DNA from: Streptomonospora alba
GTDB taxonomy: Bacteria; Actinomycetota; Actinomycetes; Streptosporangiales; Streptosporangiaceae
NCBI RefSeq assembly: GCF_000826685.1
Contig: NZ_JROO01000020.1
Span: 36,571-100,570 of the forward strand
Length of the DNA: 64,000 nucleotides
Direction: 5' to 3'
A program made the translations under genes and the position numbers. Below are positions 13,539 through 22,566 of this stretch, piece by piece; position 1 is the stretch's first letter; the number at the start of each line of letters is the position of its first letter. The notes beneath the pieces are model-generated. The model saw nothing but the letters and a program-made list of their open reading frames with translations, had not been told where the DNA came from and searched no databases.

Positions 13539-15575
13539 TCACCCGTTGCGCGACTGCTGCTTGATGCGGTTGGTCAACTCGGTGACCTGGTTGTAGATGG
13601 ACCGGCGCTCGGCCATGAGCGAGCGGATCTTGCGGTCGGCGTGCATCACCGTGGTGTGGTCGCGGCCGAACTGCTGGCCGATCTTGGGCAGCGACAGGTC
13701 GGTGAGCTCGCGGCACAGGTACATGGCGATCTGCCGCGCGGTGACCAGCACGCGCGAGCGAGACGTACCGCACAGGTCCTCCGAGCTCAGCCCGAAGTAG
13801 GAAGCGGTCTGGGCCATGATGGCCGAGGCGGTGATCTCTGGACCCTCGTCGTCGGGGATCAGGTCCTTGAGGACGATCCCGGTCAGGTGCAGGTCCACCG
13901 ACTGCCGGTTGAGGCTGGCGAAGGCGGTGACGCGGATCAGCGCGCCCTCCAGCTCCCGGATGTTGGTGGCGATCTTGCTGGCGATGAACTCCAGCACCTC
14001 GGGCGGCGCGGCCAGTCCTTCCTGGGCGGCCTTCTTGCGCAGAATCGCGATCCGGGTCTCCAGCTCGGGCGGCTGGACGTCGGTTATCAGTCCCCACTCG
14101 AACCGGTTGCGCAGCCGGTCCTCCAGCGTGACCAGCTGCTTGGGCGGGCGGTCGCTGGAGATCACGATCTGCTTGTTGGAGTTGTGCAGCGTGTTGAAGG
14201 TGTGGAAGAACTCCTCCTGCGTCTGCTCCTTGTTCTCCAGGAACTGGATGTCGTCGACCAGGAGGACGTCGATGTCGCGGTAGCGCCGCCGGAAGCCGTC
14301 GGCCTTGCCGTCGCGGATGGAGTTGATGAACTCGTTGGTGAACTCCTCCGAGCTCACGTAGCGCACGCGGGCGCCGTCGTAGAGCCGCTGGGAGTAGTGG
14401 CCGATGGCGTGCAGCAGATGCGTTTTCCCCAGGCCCGAACCGCCGTAGATGAACAGGGGGTTGTAGGCCTTGGCCGGTGCCTCGGCCACCGCGACCGCGG
14501 CCGCGTGGGCGAACCTGTTGCTGGAGCCTATGACGAAGGTGTCGAAGGTGTACTTGGGATTCAGCCGTGCGGGCTCCGCAGAGGTGTGCGGCTGGTTGCC
14601 CCCCGACGTGTCGGGTGCCGCCGGCGTCGGCGGCGGGGGAGCGGCTCCCTGCACGGCCTCGGTGTCGCCGCCCGAGTCGGAGGCGTCGGGCCGCGGCTCG
14701 TCCTCGGGCACGGATGCGGCGGGATTCGGCTCCTGTCGCTCCTGCCCCTGAGCGTCCTGCGGTTGCTGCCACGACGTCCCGGTTTCCCAGGCCGGCGTCT
14801 CCCAGCGGTTCGGCGCGTCCCAATCGGCGGCGGAGGGCTGGGCCGGGTGGGGCCGGCCGCCCTGCTGCTGGGGTTCGGTCCGCGGAGGGGACGGCCGGTA
14901 CTCATGGGCGCCGGGATCGCGGCGCGGGGCGAGCAGGTCGTCGCCCGCCGTGTAGGTGCTGTCCGCGCCGGGACCGGGGCCGAAGCCGTGTGCTTCGGTC
15001 CGCGGCGGCTCGGGCGCGGGATAGGCGCTGGGCCGCTGATCCGCTCGGCCCTGCGGTGCCGGCGGTTGCTGGTGCTCGTGCTGGCCGTGCTGCTGGTGCC
15101 TGGCGGTCTCGTCCTGGCCCGGCTGCCCGAACTGGCCGTCGGGCACCTCCTCGGTGGCCGACGGGGAGCCCGGCAGGTCCTCGGGTGCGATGGTCGGCTG
15201 CTGCGAAGGCCCCGAGGCGGACGCGGGCGGGGCGGAGCCCGCCGCGGGGTCGGGGGAGGGCGGTGTGTAGCCGGCGCCCGCGGGCGGGGCGGCGGGCGGG
15301 GGCGGCTGCACCGCGGTGGGGTCGACGGTCACCGCCACCCGGATCTCACGGCCGAGCTCGCTGGAGAGCGCCTGGCTGATCGCCGGGCGCAGGCGGGTCT
15401 CCAGTACCTCCTTGGCGAACTCGTTGGGAGCGGCCAGCAGCGCGGTGTCCTCGATCAGACCGAGTGGGCGGGTCTGGGGCAGCCACGCGCGCTGCTGCGG
15501 GGGGAGAGTGCTGTTGTCGAGGCTGTTGAGCACGCTCGGCCACACCATTGCGAGGTTGACCTGTGCCTCAGACAC
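13539..15575 (-). CDS. dnaA: Chromosomal replication initiator DnaA
   Basis: The AAA+ initiator that binds DnaA boxes and opens oriC. It has 678 residues. Domain I is the first ~90 residues. Domain II, roughly residues 90–330, is a very long Pro/Gln/Ala/Gly-rich linker, as in streptomycetes. Domain III has Walker A GGSGLGKT from residue 378 and Walker B LLVDDIQ near 438. Domain IV ends with the DNA-binding signature RDHTTVMHA near 638. The start is GTG at 15575 ([10 protein letters not shown]), with an AGGT just upstream. It is flanked by DnaA-box clusters on both sides. Confidence 0.97.
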   Translation of the reverse strand: MSEAQVNLAMVWPSVLNSLDNSTLPPQQRAWLPQTRPLGLIEDTALLAAPNEFAKEVLETRLRPAISQALSSELGREIRVAVTVDPTAVQPPPPAAPPAGAGYTPPSPDPAAGSAPPASASGPSQQPTIAPEDLPGSPSATEEVPDGQFGQPGQDETARHQQHGQHEHQQPPAPQGRADQRPSAYPAPEPPRTEAHGFGPGPGADSTYTAGDDLLAPRRDPGAHEYRPSPPRTEPQQQGGRPHPAQPSAADWDAPNRWETPAWETGTSWQQPQDAQGQERQEPNPAASVPEDEPRPDASDSGGDTEAVQGAAPPPPTPAAPDTSGGNQPHTSAEPARLNPKYTFDTFVIGSSNRFAHAAAVAVAEAPAKAYNPLFIYGGSGLGKTHLLHAIGHYSQRLYDGARVRYVSSEEFTNEFINSIRDGKADGFRRRYRDIDVLLVDDIQFLENKEQTQEEFFHTFNTLHNSNKQIVISSDRPPKQLVTLEDRLRNRFEWGLITDVQPPELETRIAILRKKAAQEGLAAPPEVLEFIASKIATNIRELEGALIRVTAFASLNRQSVDLHLTGIVLKDLIPDDEGPEITASAIMAQTASYFGLSSEDLCGTSRSRVLVTARQIAMYLCRELTDLSLPKIGQQFGRDHTTVMHADRKIRSLMAERRSIYNQVTELTNRIKQQSRNG

Positions 15576-16146
15576 GGTGACCTGCCATGGTTCGTCCCCT
15601 TCTCACTGGTCTCCTCGATGCGCCGTAGAGCGGTTCGGGTCGTCGTCGACGGTGCGGGCGCCGGAGCCCGACGTTCCATTGTCGCGGTTGCGTGGCCGGG
15701 TGCGGGACGGGGCCGCGCTGCCGGTCCACAACACGCCGTCTTGTGGGTAACCTGCGGTGTTCTGTGGATCGGTTGTGTACAGAGGAACGCGGAGCGGTAA
15801 GGAGCGGATGACCCCCGACGCGGTGTGTTTCCACAACTCCGAGGCGTGATCCACACGTTGTCCACGTGCTTTTGCACAGCTTCCCAGACACCGTCCACGG
15901 ACGGCGGGTTATCCACAGTTCGCAGATCACAGGGGTTGCGGTACGTGCCCACAGGCTGTGGACACCGCTCCGCAGAGGGGCATGGGCACTGTCGGCCGCG
16001 GACCGCGCGTTTTCCACAGCTTAGGGGCGGCTGCGGCTGATGCACAGCCTGTGGAGAACATGTCGCGAAGTTATCCACAGCCTCGGGAAAACCCGTCCGC
16101 GGGTCTGTGAGTGTGAGCGTCGTCGCTGGTGGCCGCGGTGGTGGAT
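15576..16146. other. DnaA-box cluster between dnaA and rpmH
   Basis: Divergent intergenic region (dnaA leftward, rpmH rightward). It contains TTGTCCACG at 15858, TTATCCACA at 15909, TTTTCCACA at 16010 and TTATCCACA at 16071, plus weaker TGTGG/CCACA matches around 15725–15765 and 15955. Two boxes match the strict consensus, unlike the boxes in the dnaA–dnaN region. It could contribute to origin function or to DnaA control of its own promoter. No gene was seen. Confidence 0.75.
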
Positions 16147-16175
16147 TTGACCGGTGCGGGAGCGGGCCGTATGTT
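16147..16175 (+). promoter_or_regulatory. Candidate rpmH promoter
   Basis: TTGACC at 16147–16152 and TATGTT at 16170–16175 are separated by exactly 17 bases, a good fit to a housekeeping promoter. It would start transcription near 16182, leaving a leader of about 200 bases before rpmH. Confidence 0.55.
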
Positions 16176-16381
16176 CGGTATGCTTGGGCCGTCATCGGTC
16201 TGCGCTTGCGGCGGTGCCGCAGCGCACCGCCGCGGCGGCCTGTGGCGCCGTCGGCCCGCCCTCGCTTAAGGGCCCCGTGCGGACCTTTCGCAACGCCCTT
16301 CGGTGCCGGAGAGCGCAGATACCGTGCCCCGCTGCCGTGGGGCAGCCGTAGTACTTCGATTACACGCCCCTGGAGCCTGCA

Positions 16382-16525
16382 GTGAGCAAGCGTACGTTTC
16401 AGCCGAACAACCGGCGCCGCGCCAAGGTTCATGGTTTCCGGCTGCGCATGCGGACCCGTGCGGGACGCGCTGTCATCGCAGCGCGCCGTAAGAAGGGGCG
16501 CGCGCGGCTGACCGTGAGCCACTAA
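16382..16525 (+). CDS. rpmH: 50S ribosomal protein L34
   Basis: A 47-residue basic protein reading [20 protein letters not shown] and ending RLTVSH, the full L34 pattern. The GTG at 16382 has TGGAG six bases upstream. It begins the conserved plus-strand block rpmH–rnpA–yidD–yidC–jag–rsmG opposite dnaA. Confidence 0.96.
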   Translation: MSKRTFQPNNRRRAKVHGFRLRMRTRAGRAVIAARRKKGRARLTVSH

Positions 16526-16615
16526 CGGCCACGGTCGACCGATCGACCTGCGGGCCGGCTGTCCCTGCGGCAGCCGGCCTTCGTTGTGCGCTCAAGCCGC
16601 CGAGGATCCGATCCG

Positions 16616-17047
16616 ATGTTGTCGCCACAGAACCGCATGCGCCGCAGCGCCGAGTTCACCACCGTGCTGCGGTCCGGTCGGCGCGCCGGACGCGAGGCGC
16701 TCAGCGTCGCCTATCTGGCGCCCTCGGCCCGGGAGCGGGAGGCCGCGGTTCCGCCGCGCGTGGGTTTCGCGGTCGGCAAGCCTGTGGGCAACGCGGTGAC
16801 CCGCAAGCGGGTTCAGCGCCGCCTCCGCCACCTGATGCGGGCGAGGATCGGGCAGCTTCCTCCGGGTAGCCTGCTAGTAGTGCGGGCCAAACCCCTGTCC
16901 GCGTCCCTGGGATACGACACGCTGGCCGCGCAACTCGACGGTGCCATCGCCTCGGCGACGCGCCCCCGCAAGCACGCGACACGCCGTCGCAAGGGGCCCG
17001 GTGCACCGGAGAAAGCGCGCGGCGGCGGGGATCTGGCGGATTCATGA
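16616..17047 (+). CDS. rnpA: Ribonuclease P protein component
   Basis: Protein subunit of RNase P, which matures tRNA 5' ends. From ATG 16616 it has 143 residues. It opens [20 protein letters not shown] and carries the RNR-type signature [20 protein letters not shown]. An earlier GTG at 16586 would add ten residues and is less likely. The stop overlaps the yidD start as ATGA, indicating coupled translation. The C-terminal tail is Arg/Lys/Gly-rich. Confidence 0.94.
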   Translation: MLSPQNRMRRSAEFTTVLRSGRRAGREALSVAYLAPSAREREAAVPPRVGFAVGKPVGNAVTRKRVQRRLRHLMRARIGQLPPGSLLVVRAKPLSASLGYDTLAAQLDGAIASATRPRKHATRRRKGPGAPEKARGGGDLADS

Positions 17048-17355
17048 CCGAAGAGACTCCGAGCCGGGCGGCGAAAGCCCTGGTGCTGCCCATCCGCGGC
17101 TACCAGCGCTTCATCAGCCCGCTGCTTCCCCCCGATATATGCCGCTTCTACCCGTCATGCAGCCATTATGCGGTAGAGGCGCTGCGCGTCCATGGCGCAC
17201 CGCGCGGGCTCTGGCTGACCCTACGCCGACTCGCCCGTTGCCATCCTTTCCATCCCGGCGGCCTCGACCCCGTCCCGCAGCGCAGCGGTGCCGCCGGGCA
17301 GGGGGCCGAGCCGATCGTCGAACCGGGCACCGCACCGGAACCACCGGGGCAGTAG
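17044..17355 (+). CDS. yidD: Membrane protein insertion efficiency factor YidD
   Basis: A small membrane-associated protein that assists YidC-dependent insertion. It has 103 residues. The family core is clear: [21 protein letters not shown], then [20 protein letters not shown], then [17 protein letters not shown]. The start overlaps the rnpA stop, and yidC begins 28 bases after its stop. The C-terminal ~20 residues are Gly/Pro-rich and variable. Confidence 0.93.
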   Translation: MTEETPSRAAKALVLPIRGYQRFISPLLPPDICRFYPSCSHYAVEALRVHGAPRGLWLTLRRLARCHPFHPGGLDPVPQRSGAAGQGAEPIVEPGTAPEPPGQ

Positions 17356-17383
17356 CCGAACCGAAGGAAGAGGGAGTTGGCCG

Positions 17384-18322
17384 GTGCTGGACTGGCTTTA
17401 CAACATCGTCGGCTGGGTGCTGATCCACATCCACTCCGCCTTGACGACCGTCGGGTTCAACCCCGATAGCGGCTGGGCGTGGGGCCTGTCCATCGTCGCT
17501 CTGACGATCCTGATGCGGCTGATCATGGTTCCGCTGTTCGTCAAGCAGATGCAGACGCAGCGCAAGATCCAGGACATGCAGCCGCAGCTGATGAAGGTGC
17601 GGGAGCGCTACAAGAACGACAAGCAGCGCCTTCAGCAAGAGCAGATGAAGCTCTACCAGGAGAGCGGCACCAACCCCCTGATGGGCTGCCTCCCGCTGCT
17701 GCTGCAGATGCCGGTCTTCTTCGCGCTGTTCAACGTGCTGCGCAACGTCGCCCAGGGCAATGCCAACTACGGCTTCACCCCAAGCCTGGTCGAGAGCGCC
17801 CAGAACGCGGCGATCTTCCACGCCCCGCTGGCGGCGCAGTTCCTGATGAGCAACCAGGAGTTGGCGAACTACGGCGCGAATCCGTTCATCGCCAAGACGG
17901 TGATCGTCATCGCCTGCATAATCATGGGCGGAACGACCTTCCTCACGATGCGCCAGAGCATGAAGCGCAGCACCGTGCAGATGCCCGACAACCCCATGGC
18001 GCAGTCGCAGAAGATCATGATGTACCTGGCGCCGGCCTTCGGCCTGTTCGGCCTGGGCATGCCCATCGGCGTGCTGATCTACTGGGTCACGAACAACCTG
18101 TGGACCATGGGCCAGCAGCACTTCATCTACCGCAAGCCCGCCACGGCCGGCGCGTCGGACACCGCGGACGCCACCGCCTCCCCGAACGGATCCGCCAAGG
18201 GGCTGCTCGGCAAGCGCAAAGAGAGCGCGCCAGAGCCGGTCGAAGAGCCTAAGATCGAGCGTAGGCAGCCGAGGAAGCAGCCGCGGGCCAAGCGCAGCGG
18301 CGGCAATCAGCGCAAGGGCTAG
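17384..18322 (+). CDS. yidC: Membrane protein insertase YidC
   Basis: YidC/Oxa1 insertase for Sec-dependent and Sec-independent membrane proteins. The GTG at 17384 has GAGGGAG seven bases upstream and gives 312 residues. It opens VLDWLYNIVGWVLIHIHSAL. The conserved five-helix core begins with GWAWGLSIVALTILMRLIM, whose Arg sits in the hydrophilic groove. It continues with PLLLQMPVFFALFNVL and later GLGMPIGVLIYWVTNNLWTM. The short form lacks a large periplasmic domain, as in Gram-positives. The C-terminal tail is strongly basic, suited to contact with ribosomes. Confidence 0.95.
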   Translation: MLDWLYNIVGWVLIHIHSALTTVGFNPDSGWAWGLSIVALTILMRLIMVPLFVKQMQTQRKIQDMQPQLMKVRERYKNDKQRLQQEQMKLYQESGTNPLMGCLPLLLQMPVFFALFNVLRNVAQGNANYGFTPSLVESAQNAAIFHAPLAAQFLMSNQELANYGANPFIAKTVIVIACIIMGGTTFLTMRQSMKRSTVQMPDNPMAQSQKIMMYLAPAFGLFGLGMPIGVLIYWVTNNLWTMGQQHFIYRKPATAGASDTADATASPNGSAKGLLGKRKESAPEPVEEPKIERRQPRKQPRAKRSGGNQRKG

Positions 18323-18423
18323 TTAGGGCTATCGGGTGATCTCCGTACGAGGCGCGCAGGCACACCACGCCCTGGAGGCGCGTCTTCACGGAGGGCCCCT
18401 CAGACGTTAGGAGACGGTTGGCT

Positions 18424-18969
18424 GTGAGCAACGGCAACGAGGACGAGGCGGACGGCGGAAGCGTCGCCGTGGCGGAGGCGCCGCAGAAGGAGGACGAGGC
18501 GGCGGTCGACGTCGAGGCGTTGGAGCGCGAGGGCGACGTCGCGGCCGACTACATCGAGGGCCTGCTGGACATCGCCGACTACGACGGCGACATCGACATG
18601 GACGTCGAAGGCGATCGTGCGATGGTGTCGGTCGTGGGTGCAACACTCGACGAGCTCATCGGCGACAACGGCGAGGTTCTTGAGGCCCTCCAAGAGCTGA
18701 CGCGGCTGGCGGTGCATCGCAGCACGGGCAACCGAAGCCGGCTGATGCTCGACATCGGCGGTTTCCGCGACTCCCGGCGGCGCACGCTTTCGCGGGTGGG
18801 CAGCGACGCGGCCGCGGAGGTCAAGAAGACGGGGCGGACGAAGGAACTCGAGCCGATGAGCCCGTTCGAGCGCAAGGTCGTGCACGACGCCGTCGCGGCT
18901 GCCGGACTGCGCAGCGAGTCGGAGGGCGAGGAGCCCGACCGCTACGTGGTGGTCCATCCCGCCGAGTGA
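18424..18969 (+). CDS. jag: Jag/KhpB-like RNA-binding protein (KH and R3H domains)
   Basis: A cytoplasmic RNA-binding protein. The first ~45 residues are acidic. A KH domain covers roughly 55–110, with VSVVGATLDELIGDNGEVLE corresponding to the GxxG region. An R3H domain follows, with LEPMSPFERKVVHDAVAAAG and the tail YVVVHPA. The GTG at 18424 is chosen because AGGAG lies ten bases upstream. The TTG at 18418 is too close to that site. It is always found beside yidC, linking it to cell-envelope protein expression. A parS site and a terminator follow. Confidence 0.92.
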   Translation: MSNGNEDEADGGSVAVAEAPQKEDEAAVDVEALEREGDVAADYIEGLLDIADYDGDIDMDVEGDRAMVSVVGATLDELIGDNGEVLEALQELTRLAVHRSTGNRSRLMLDIGGFRDSRRRTLSRVGSDAAAEVKKTGRTKELEPMSPFERKVVHDAVAAAGLRSESEGEEPDRYVVVHPAE

Positions 18970-19038
18970 CATGGCACTGGACCCCCGGTGTCCTCGGTGA
19001 CCGGCCGCGGCGGCGGATGCGGAACTCCGCCGACCCGG

Positions 19039-19052
19039 GTTTCACGTGAAAC
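19039..19052. promoter_or_regulatory. parS: parS site 2
   Basis: Exact GTTTCACGTGAAAC followed by A, in the jag–rsmG intergenic region. Confidence 0.92.
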
Positions 19053-19067
19053 ACAACGTTCCCGCAG

Positions 19068-19102
19068 GCGCCCCTCACGCATAGGATCGTGGGGGGCGCT
19101 TT
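19068..19102 (+). terminator. Hairpin terminator after jag
   Basis: GCGCCCCTCAC pairs with GTGGGGGGCGC (one T·G pair) around a ten-base loop, followed by TTT. It separates the rpmH–jag transcript from rsmG–parAB. Confidence 0.65.
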
Positions 19103-19183
19103 CGTATCTACCCCCGGGATTTCTCTCCATGTCGACCTGTCGATTCATCGCTGGCCGGTCTGAAAGGGACAAGGTGGTGACTG

Positions 19184-19903
19184 ATGACCTCGGGTGCTGA
19201 GGGGAAGGTGACCCCGCCCGAGCAGGCGCAGCACTTGTTCGGTGACGCACTGCCGCTCGTAGGCCGGTATGCGGACTTGCTCGCAGGTGCGGGTGTCGAA
19301 CGCGGACTGATCGGTCCGCGCGAGGTCCCCCGCTTGTGGGAACGGCATCTGATGAACTGCGCGGTGGTCGAAGAGCTGATCCCGGAAGGGGCCACCGTCG
19401 TCGATATCGGATCGGGTGCCGGGCTTCCCGGGGTGATCCTGGGCATCTTGCGGCCGGACCTCTCGGTTACGCTGCTTGAGCCTCTGCTGCGGCGGACGGT
19501 CTTCCTTCGGGAATGCATCGAGCACCTCGAACTGCCTAATGTCGAGGTGCGCCGAGGGCGGGCGGAGGACATGCGCTCGGAGATCCGGGCCGACGTCGTC
19601 ACCGCTCGCGCCGTCGCGCCGCTGGCACGGCTCGGCTCGTGGGCACTGCCGCTGCTGCGCAAGGGCGGGAGTCTGCTGGCGCTCAAGGGAGAGCAGGCCG
19701 AGAGTGAACTGGAAGAAGCGCGCGGGGATTTGTCGGCACAACGCCCCTGCGTTGCTGATGTGATCCGGGTCGGGCGCGGTAAAGTCGAACCCGCTACCAC
19801 GGTTGTTCGCGTGACGGTCACCTCTGAGAGTGGTCACTCCGGCGCGTCCAAGGCCCGCCGCTCCTCAGGTGGCTCCAAGAAGAAGCGCGGACGGAAGAGG
19901 TGA
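19184..19903 (+). CDS. rsmG: 16S rRNA (guanine-N7) methyltransferase RsmG
   Basis: Methylates the N7 of a guanine in the 530 loop of 16S rRNA, using S-adenosylmethionine. It has 239 residues. The SAM-binding motif VVDIGSGAGLPGVILGI is at about 70–86, preceded by LWERHLMNCAVVEELIPEG, and ARAVAPLARLGSWALPLL follows. The ATG at 19184 has AAGGTGG six bases upstream. The last ~25 residues are Ser/Lys/Arg-rich. parA lies immediately downstream on the same strand. Loss of this gene in other bacteria gives low-level streptomycin resistance. Confidence 0.95.
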   Translation: MTSGAEGKVTPPEQAQHLFGDALPLVGRYADLLAGAGVERGLIGPREVPRLWERHLMNCAVVEELIPEGATVVDIGSGAGLPGVILGILRPDLSVTLLEPLLRRTVFLRECIEHLELPNVEVRRGRAEDMRSEIRADVVTARAVAPLARLGSWALPLLRKGGSLLALKGEQAESELEEARGDLSAQRPCVADVIRVGRGKVEPATTVVRVTVTSESGHSGASKARRSSGGSKKKRGRKR

Positions 19904-19941
19904 AGTCATTCGTGACCCAGTACCAGACCGACGGCGCCTAT

Positions 19942-19955
19942 GTTTCACATGAAAC
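19942..19955. promoter_or_regulatory. parS: parS-like site 3 (one mismatch)
   Basis: GTTTCACATGAAAC, one base from consensus at the centre. It lies in the leader just before the chosen parA start. Confidence 0.75.
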
Positions 19956-19977
19956 GCCTCGCTGGGAGGACCAAGAC

Positions 19978-20910
19978 ATGGCCACCGACGTTTCGCGTGA
20001 AACGGACCCCGACGCGATCTCCGCGCCGGATGCCGAGGTGGAGTTCGATACGCCGATAGCGCGCGCCGCCCGTGTGGCGATGTCGGTGCGCGGGCACGGC
20101 GACGACTCCTGGCCGCGCCCGGGGAAGTGCCGCATCATCAGTGTGGCCAACCAGAAGGGCGGCGTCGGCAAGACCACCACCGCGGTCAACCTGGCCGCGT
20201 CGCTGGCGATGCACGGGAACCGCGTCCTCGTGGTCGATCTCGACCCTCAGGGCAACGCATCGACCGCGCTGAGCATGGACCGGAGCGCCGAATCCCGCTC
20301 CATCTACCACTGCCTGGTCGAGGACGCGGAGATTCGGGATCTCGCTCAGCCGGTTCCCGAGGTCGACAACCTGTGGTGCGTGCCCGCCACGATCGACCTC
20401 GCCGGCGCGGAGATCGAACTGGTCTCGCTGGTGGCCCGCGAGTCGCGGCTCAAACGTGCGTTCTCCGCCTACGACAGCAGCGAGCTCGACTACATCTTCA
20501 TCGACTGCCCGCCCTCGCTCGGCCTTCTCACGGTCAACGCGATGGTCGCCTGCGAGGAGATTCTGATTCCGATCCAGTGCGAGTACTACGCGCTGGAAGG
20601 GCTCGGACAGCTTCTGCGCAACGTGGAGCTGGTGAAGTCGCACCTCAACCCGGCGATGGAGATCTCCACCATCGTGCTCACCATGTACGACGGCCGGACA
20701 AGGCTGGCGTCCCAGGTTGCGGACGAAGTACGCGGACACTTCGGAGATCTGGTACTCAAGACACTAGTGCCCCGGAGCGTCCGCGTCTCGGAAGCGCCGA
20801 GCTACGGTCAGTCGGTCATGACCTACGACTCGGGGTCTACCGGTGCGGTCGCCTACATGGAGGCGGCGCGCGAGATCGCCTACCGGGCGGCGATAGGCGC
20901 CGGGAACTGA
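19978..20910 (+). CDS. parA: Chromosome partitioning ATPase ParA (Soj)
   Basis: Walker-type ATPase that segregates the origin with ParB. The ATG at 19978 is chosen because GGGAGG stands eight bases upstream. GTG codons at 19900 and 19912 are possible but would place a parS-like palindrome in the coding region. From 19978 it has 310 residues. The deviant Walker A KGGVGKTTTAVNLAASLA is near residue 55, with VVDLDPQGNAST and FIDCPPSLGLLTVNAM following. The N-terminal ~45 residues are acidic and variable, and a parS-like site overlaps codons 5–9. parB follows after 25 bases. Confidence 0.96.
   Translation: MATDVSRETDPDAISAPDAEVEFDTPIARAARVAMSVRGHGDDSWPRPGKCRIISVANQKGGVGKTTTAVNLAASLAMHGNRVLVVDLDPQGNASTALSMDRSAESRSIYHCLVEDAEIRDLAQPVPEVDNLWCVPATIDLAGAEIELVSLVARESRLKRAFSAYDSSELDYIFIDCPPSLGLLTVNAMVACEEILIPIQCEYYALEGLGQLLRNVELVKSHLNPAMEISTIVLTMYDGRTRLASQVADEVRGHFGDLVLKTLVPRSVRVSEAPSYGQSVMTYDSGSTGAVAYMEAAREIAYRAAIGAGN
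19990..20003. promoter_or_regulatory. parS: parS-like site 4 inside parA
   Basis: GTTTCGCGTGAAAC, one base from consensus. It overlaps parA codons encoding VSRET, so the site and the protein sequence constrain each other. Confidence 0.7.
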
Positions 20911-20935
20911 TCATGAGACGTGAAGGGAGACGTCG

Positions 20936-21874
20936 GTGAGCCAGCAGCGGCGCGGTCTGGGCAAGGGCCTTGGCGCATTGATACCGCAAGCGCCCGAGAC
21001 AGCGAGCCTGGACGCTCCGACCGAGTTCGGTCTGGAGCAGCGGGCGCCCGAGGCCGTCGGCGGCGCTTACCTCGAGGAGATCGAGGTCGGCGCAGTCACC
21101 CCCAACCCGAGGCAGCCTCGGCAGCACTTCGACGAGGAGGCGCTCGAAGAGCTGCGCGCCTCCATCGCCGAGGTGGGGCTGCTGCAGCCCATCGTGGTTC
21201 GAACGCTCGGTTCGGGGCGCTACGAACTCATCATGGGCGAGCGCCGGTGGCGCGCCAGCAAGGAAGTGGGGCTGGAGACGATCCCCGCGATCGTCCGCGA
21301 CACCACCGACGACGAACTCCTGCGTGACGCCCTTCTTGAGAACCTCCACCGGCAGCAGCTCAACCCTCTGGAGGAAGCCGCCGCCTACCAGCAGCTGCTG
21401 GACGACTTCGGTGCCACCCACGACGAACTCGCCAAGCGCATCGGTCGCTCGCGCCCCCACATCACCAACACCCTGCGCCTGCTGAACCTGTCGCCGTCGG
21501 TGCAGCGGCGTGTGGCCGCCGGCGTGCTGAGCGCCGGGCACGCCCGCGCACTGCTGTCCGTAGAGGACTCCGACACCCAGGACCGCCTGGCACGCCGGAT
21601 CGTCGAGGAAGGGCTGTCGGTTCGGGCGTTGGAGGAGATCATCACGCTCGGCGAGACCGACGAGAAGCGTTCGGCGTCGCGCCGGGCTCCGGCGAGCAGC
21701 GCCCCCAGTCCGGAGATGGAGGAGTTGTCCCGGCGCCTCTCCGACACCTTCGACACCCGGGTGAAGATCAACCAGGGGCGGAACAAGGGCAAGATCGTCG
21801 TGGAGTTCGCGACGAAGGAGGACCTCGAGCGCATCATCGCGGCGATGGCGCCCGGGGCGGCCGAGGAGGAGTAG
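20936..21874 (+). CDS. parB: Chromosome partitioning protein ParB (Spo0J)
   Basis: CTP-dependent DNA clamp that loads at parS and recruits ParA and SMC. It has 312 residues. It opens [17 protein letters not shown]. The N-terminal domain has [20 protein letters not shown] and the [20 protein letters not shown] motif. The helix-turn-helix region follows, with [20 protein letters not shown]. The C-terminal dimerisation domain ends the protein. The GTG at 20936 has GGGAG six bases upstream. Seven candidate target sites occur in this window. Confidence 0.97.
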   Translation: MSQQRRGLGKGLGALIPQAPETASLDAPTEFGLEQRAPEAVGGAYLEEIEVGAVTPNPRQPRQHFDEEALEELRASIAEVGLLQPIVVRTLGSGRYELIMGERRWRASKEVGLETIPAIVRDTTDDELLRDALLENLHRQQLNPLEEAAAYQQLLDDFGATHDELAKRIGRSRPHITNTLRLLNLSPSVQRRVAAGVLSAGHARALLSVEDSDTQDRLARRIVEEGLSVRALEEIITLGETDEKRSASRRAPASSAPSPEMEELSRRLSDTFDTRVKINQGRNKGKIVVEFATKEDLERIIAAMAPGAAEEE

Positions 21875-22019
21875 GCCGGCGCGCCGCCGCAGAGTCGGGG
21901 ACCAGGCCGGGACGTCGTCATGTCGACCGGCGGGTGTCGACAAAACCTCATGGCTGCACATGAACGAAGCGACGACGTGCTTCCGTGCTGTGAGCCCTGA
22001 TCGAACACCTCGCATAAAG

Positions 22020-22053
22020 AAGTGCCCCCGAGCCCGGTGGCTCGGGGGCACTT
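22020..22053. terminator. Bidirectional terminator between parB and trxA
   Basis: AAGTGCCCCCGAGC pairs perfectly over 14 bases with GCTCGGGGGCACTT around loop CCGGTG. The genes on either side converge, and T or A tracts flank the stem, so it can serve both. Confidence 0.88.
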
Positions 22054-22087
22054 CTTGTTCGGGATGAGGCGGTCGCTCGGCGAGGCT

Positions 22088-22101
22088 GTTTCACGTGAAA
22101 C
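22088..22101. promoter_or_regulatory. parS: parS site 5
   Basis: Exact GTTTCACGTGAAAC, the first of a pair 28 bases apart between parB and trxA. Confidence 0.92.
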
Positions 22102-22115
22102 GGGCGGCCACTGGC

Positions 22116-22129
22116 GTTTCACGTGAAAC
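22116..22129. promoter_or_regulatory. parS: parS site 6
   Basis: Exact GTTTCACGTGAAAC. Its spacing of 28 bases from the previous site puts the two on nearly the same helical face only loosely (about 2.7 turns). Confidence 0.92.
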
Positions 22130-22163
22130 CGCTGCGCGGCGCCTGCGCCTCAGGCCCGGGAAT

Positions 22164-22490
22164 TCAGCCGATGAACTCCTCGAGGTCCTGCAGCAGCTTG
22201 CGCTTGGGCTTGGCGCCGTGGATCTGCTTGACGAGCTCACCGTTCTGGTAGACGTTCATCATCGGGATCGACATGACGCCGGCGTCCCGGGAGGTCTCCG
22301 GGTTCTCGTCGGTGTTGAGCTTGACGATCTCCAGCTTGTCGCCGTGCTCCTTGGCGATCTCCTCCAGAATCGGGGCGACCTGGCGGCACGGGCCGCACCA
22401 TTCCGCCCAGAAGTCGACCAGCACCGGCTTCTCGCTCTTGAGCACGTCAGCCTCGAAAGTGCTGTCGGTGACGTGCTTCAGGTCGGCCAT
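22164..22490 (-). CDS. trxA: Thioredoxin
   Basis: Small cytoplasmic dithiol reductant of 108 residues. The active site WCGPCRQ has cysteines at 32 and 35, preceded by VLVDFWAE. The cis-Pro region reads MSIPMMNVYQNGE. It follows trxB on the same strand by 76 bases and is probably co-transcribed from the SigR-type promoter upstream of trxB. Confidence 0.97.
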   Translation of the reverse strand: MADLKHVTDSTFEADVLKSEKPVLVDFWAEWCGPCRQVAPILEEIAKEHGDKLEIVKLNTDENPETSRDAGVMSIPMMNVYQNGELVKQIHGAKPKRKLLQDLEEFIG

Positions 22491-22566
22491 GGTGTACTCC
22501 TCATCGGTTCGTCGGTCGCATGCGTTCGGTGTGGTGGAAGTCGAAGGGGCGCTGCAGGCGCGCGCG

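Noticed and set aside
13125..15800. 891-codon open frame on the plus strand
   Set aside because: Runs antisense through dnaA and the origin; composition is that of a reverse-complement shadow.
19900..19977. Earlier GTG starts for parA (19900, 19912)
   Set aside because: The ATG at 19978 has a much better ribosome site, and the extra residues are simply a translated parS-like site.
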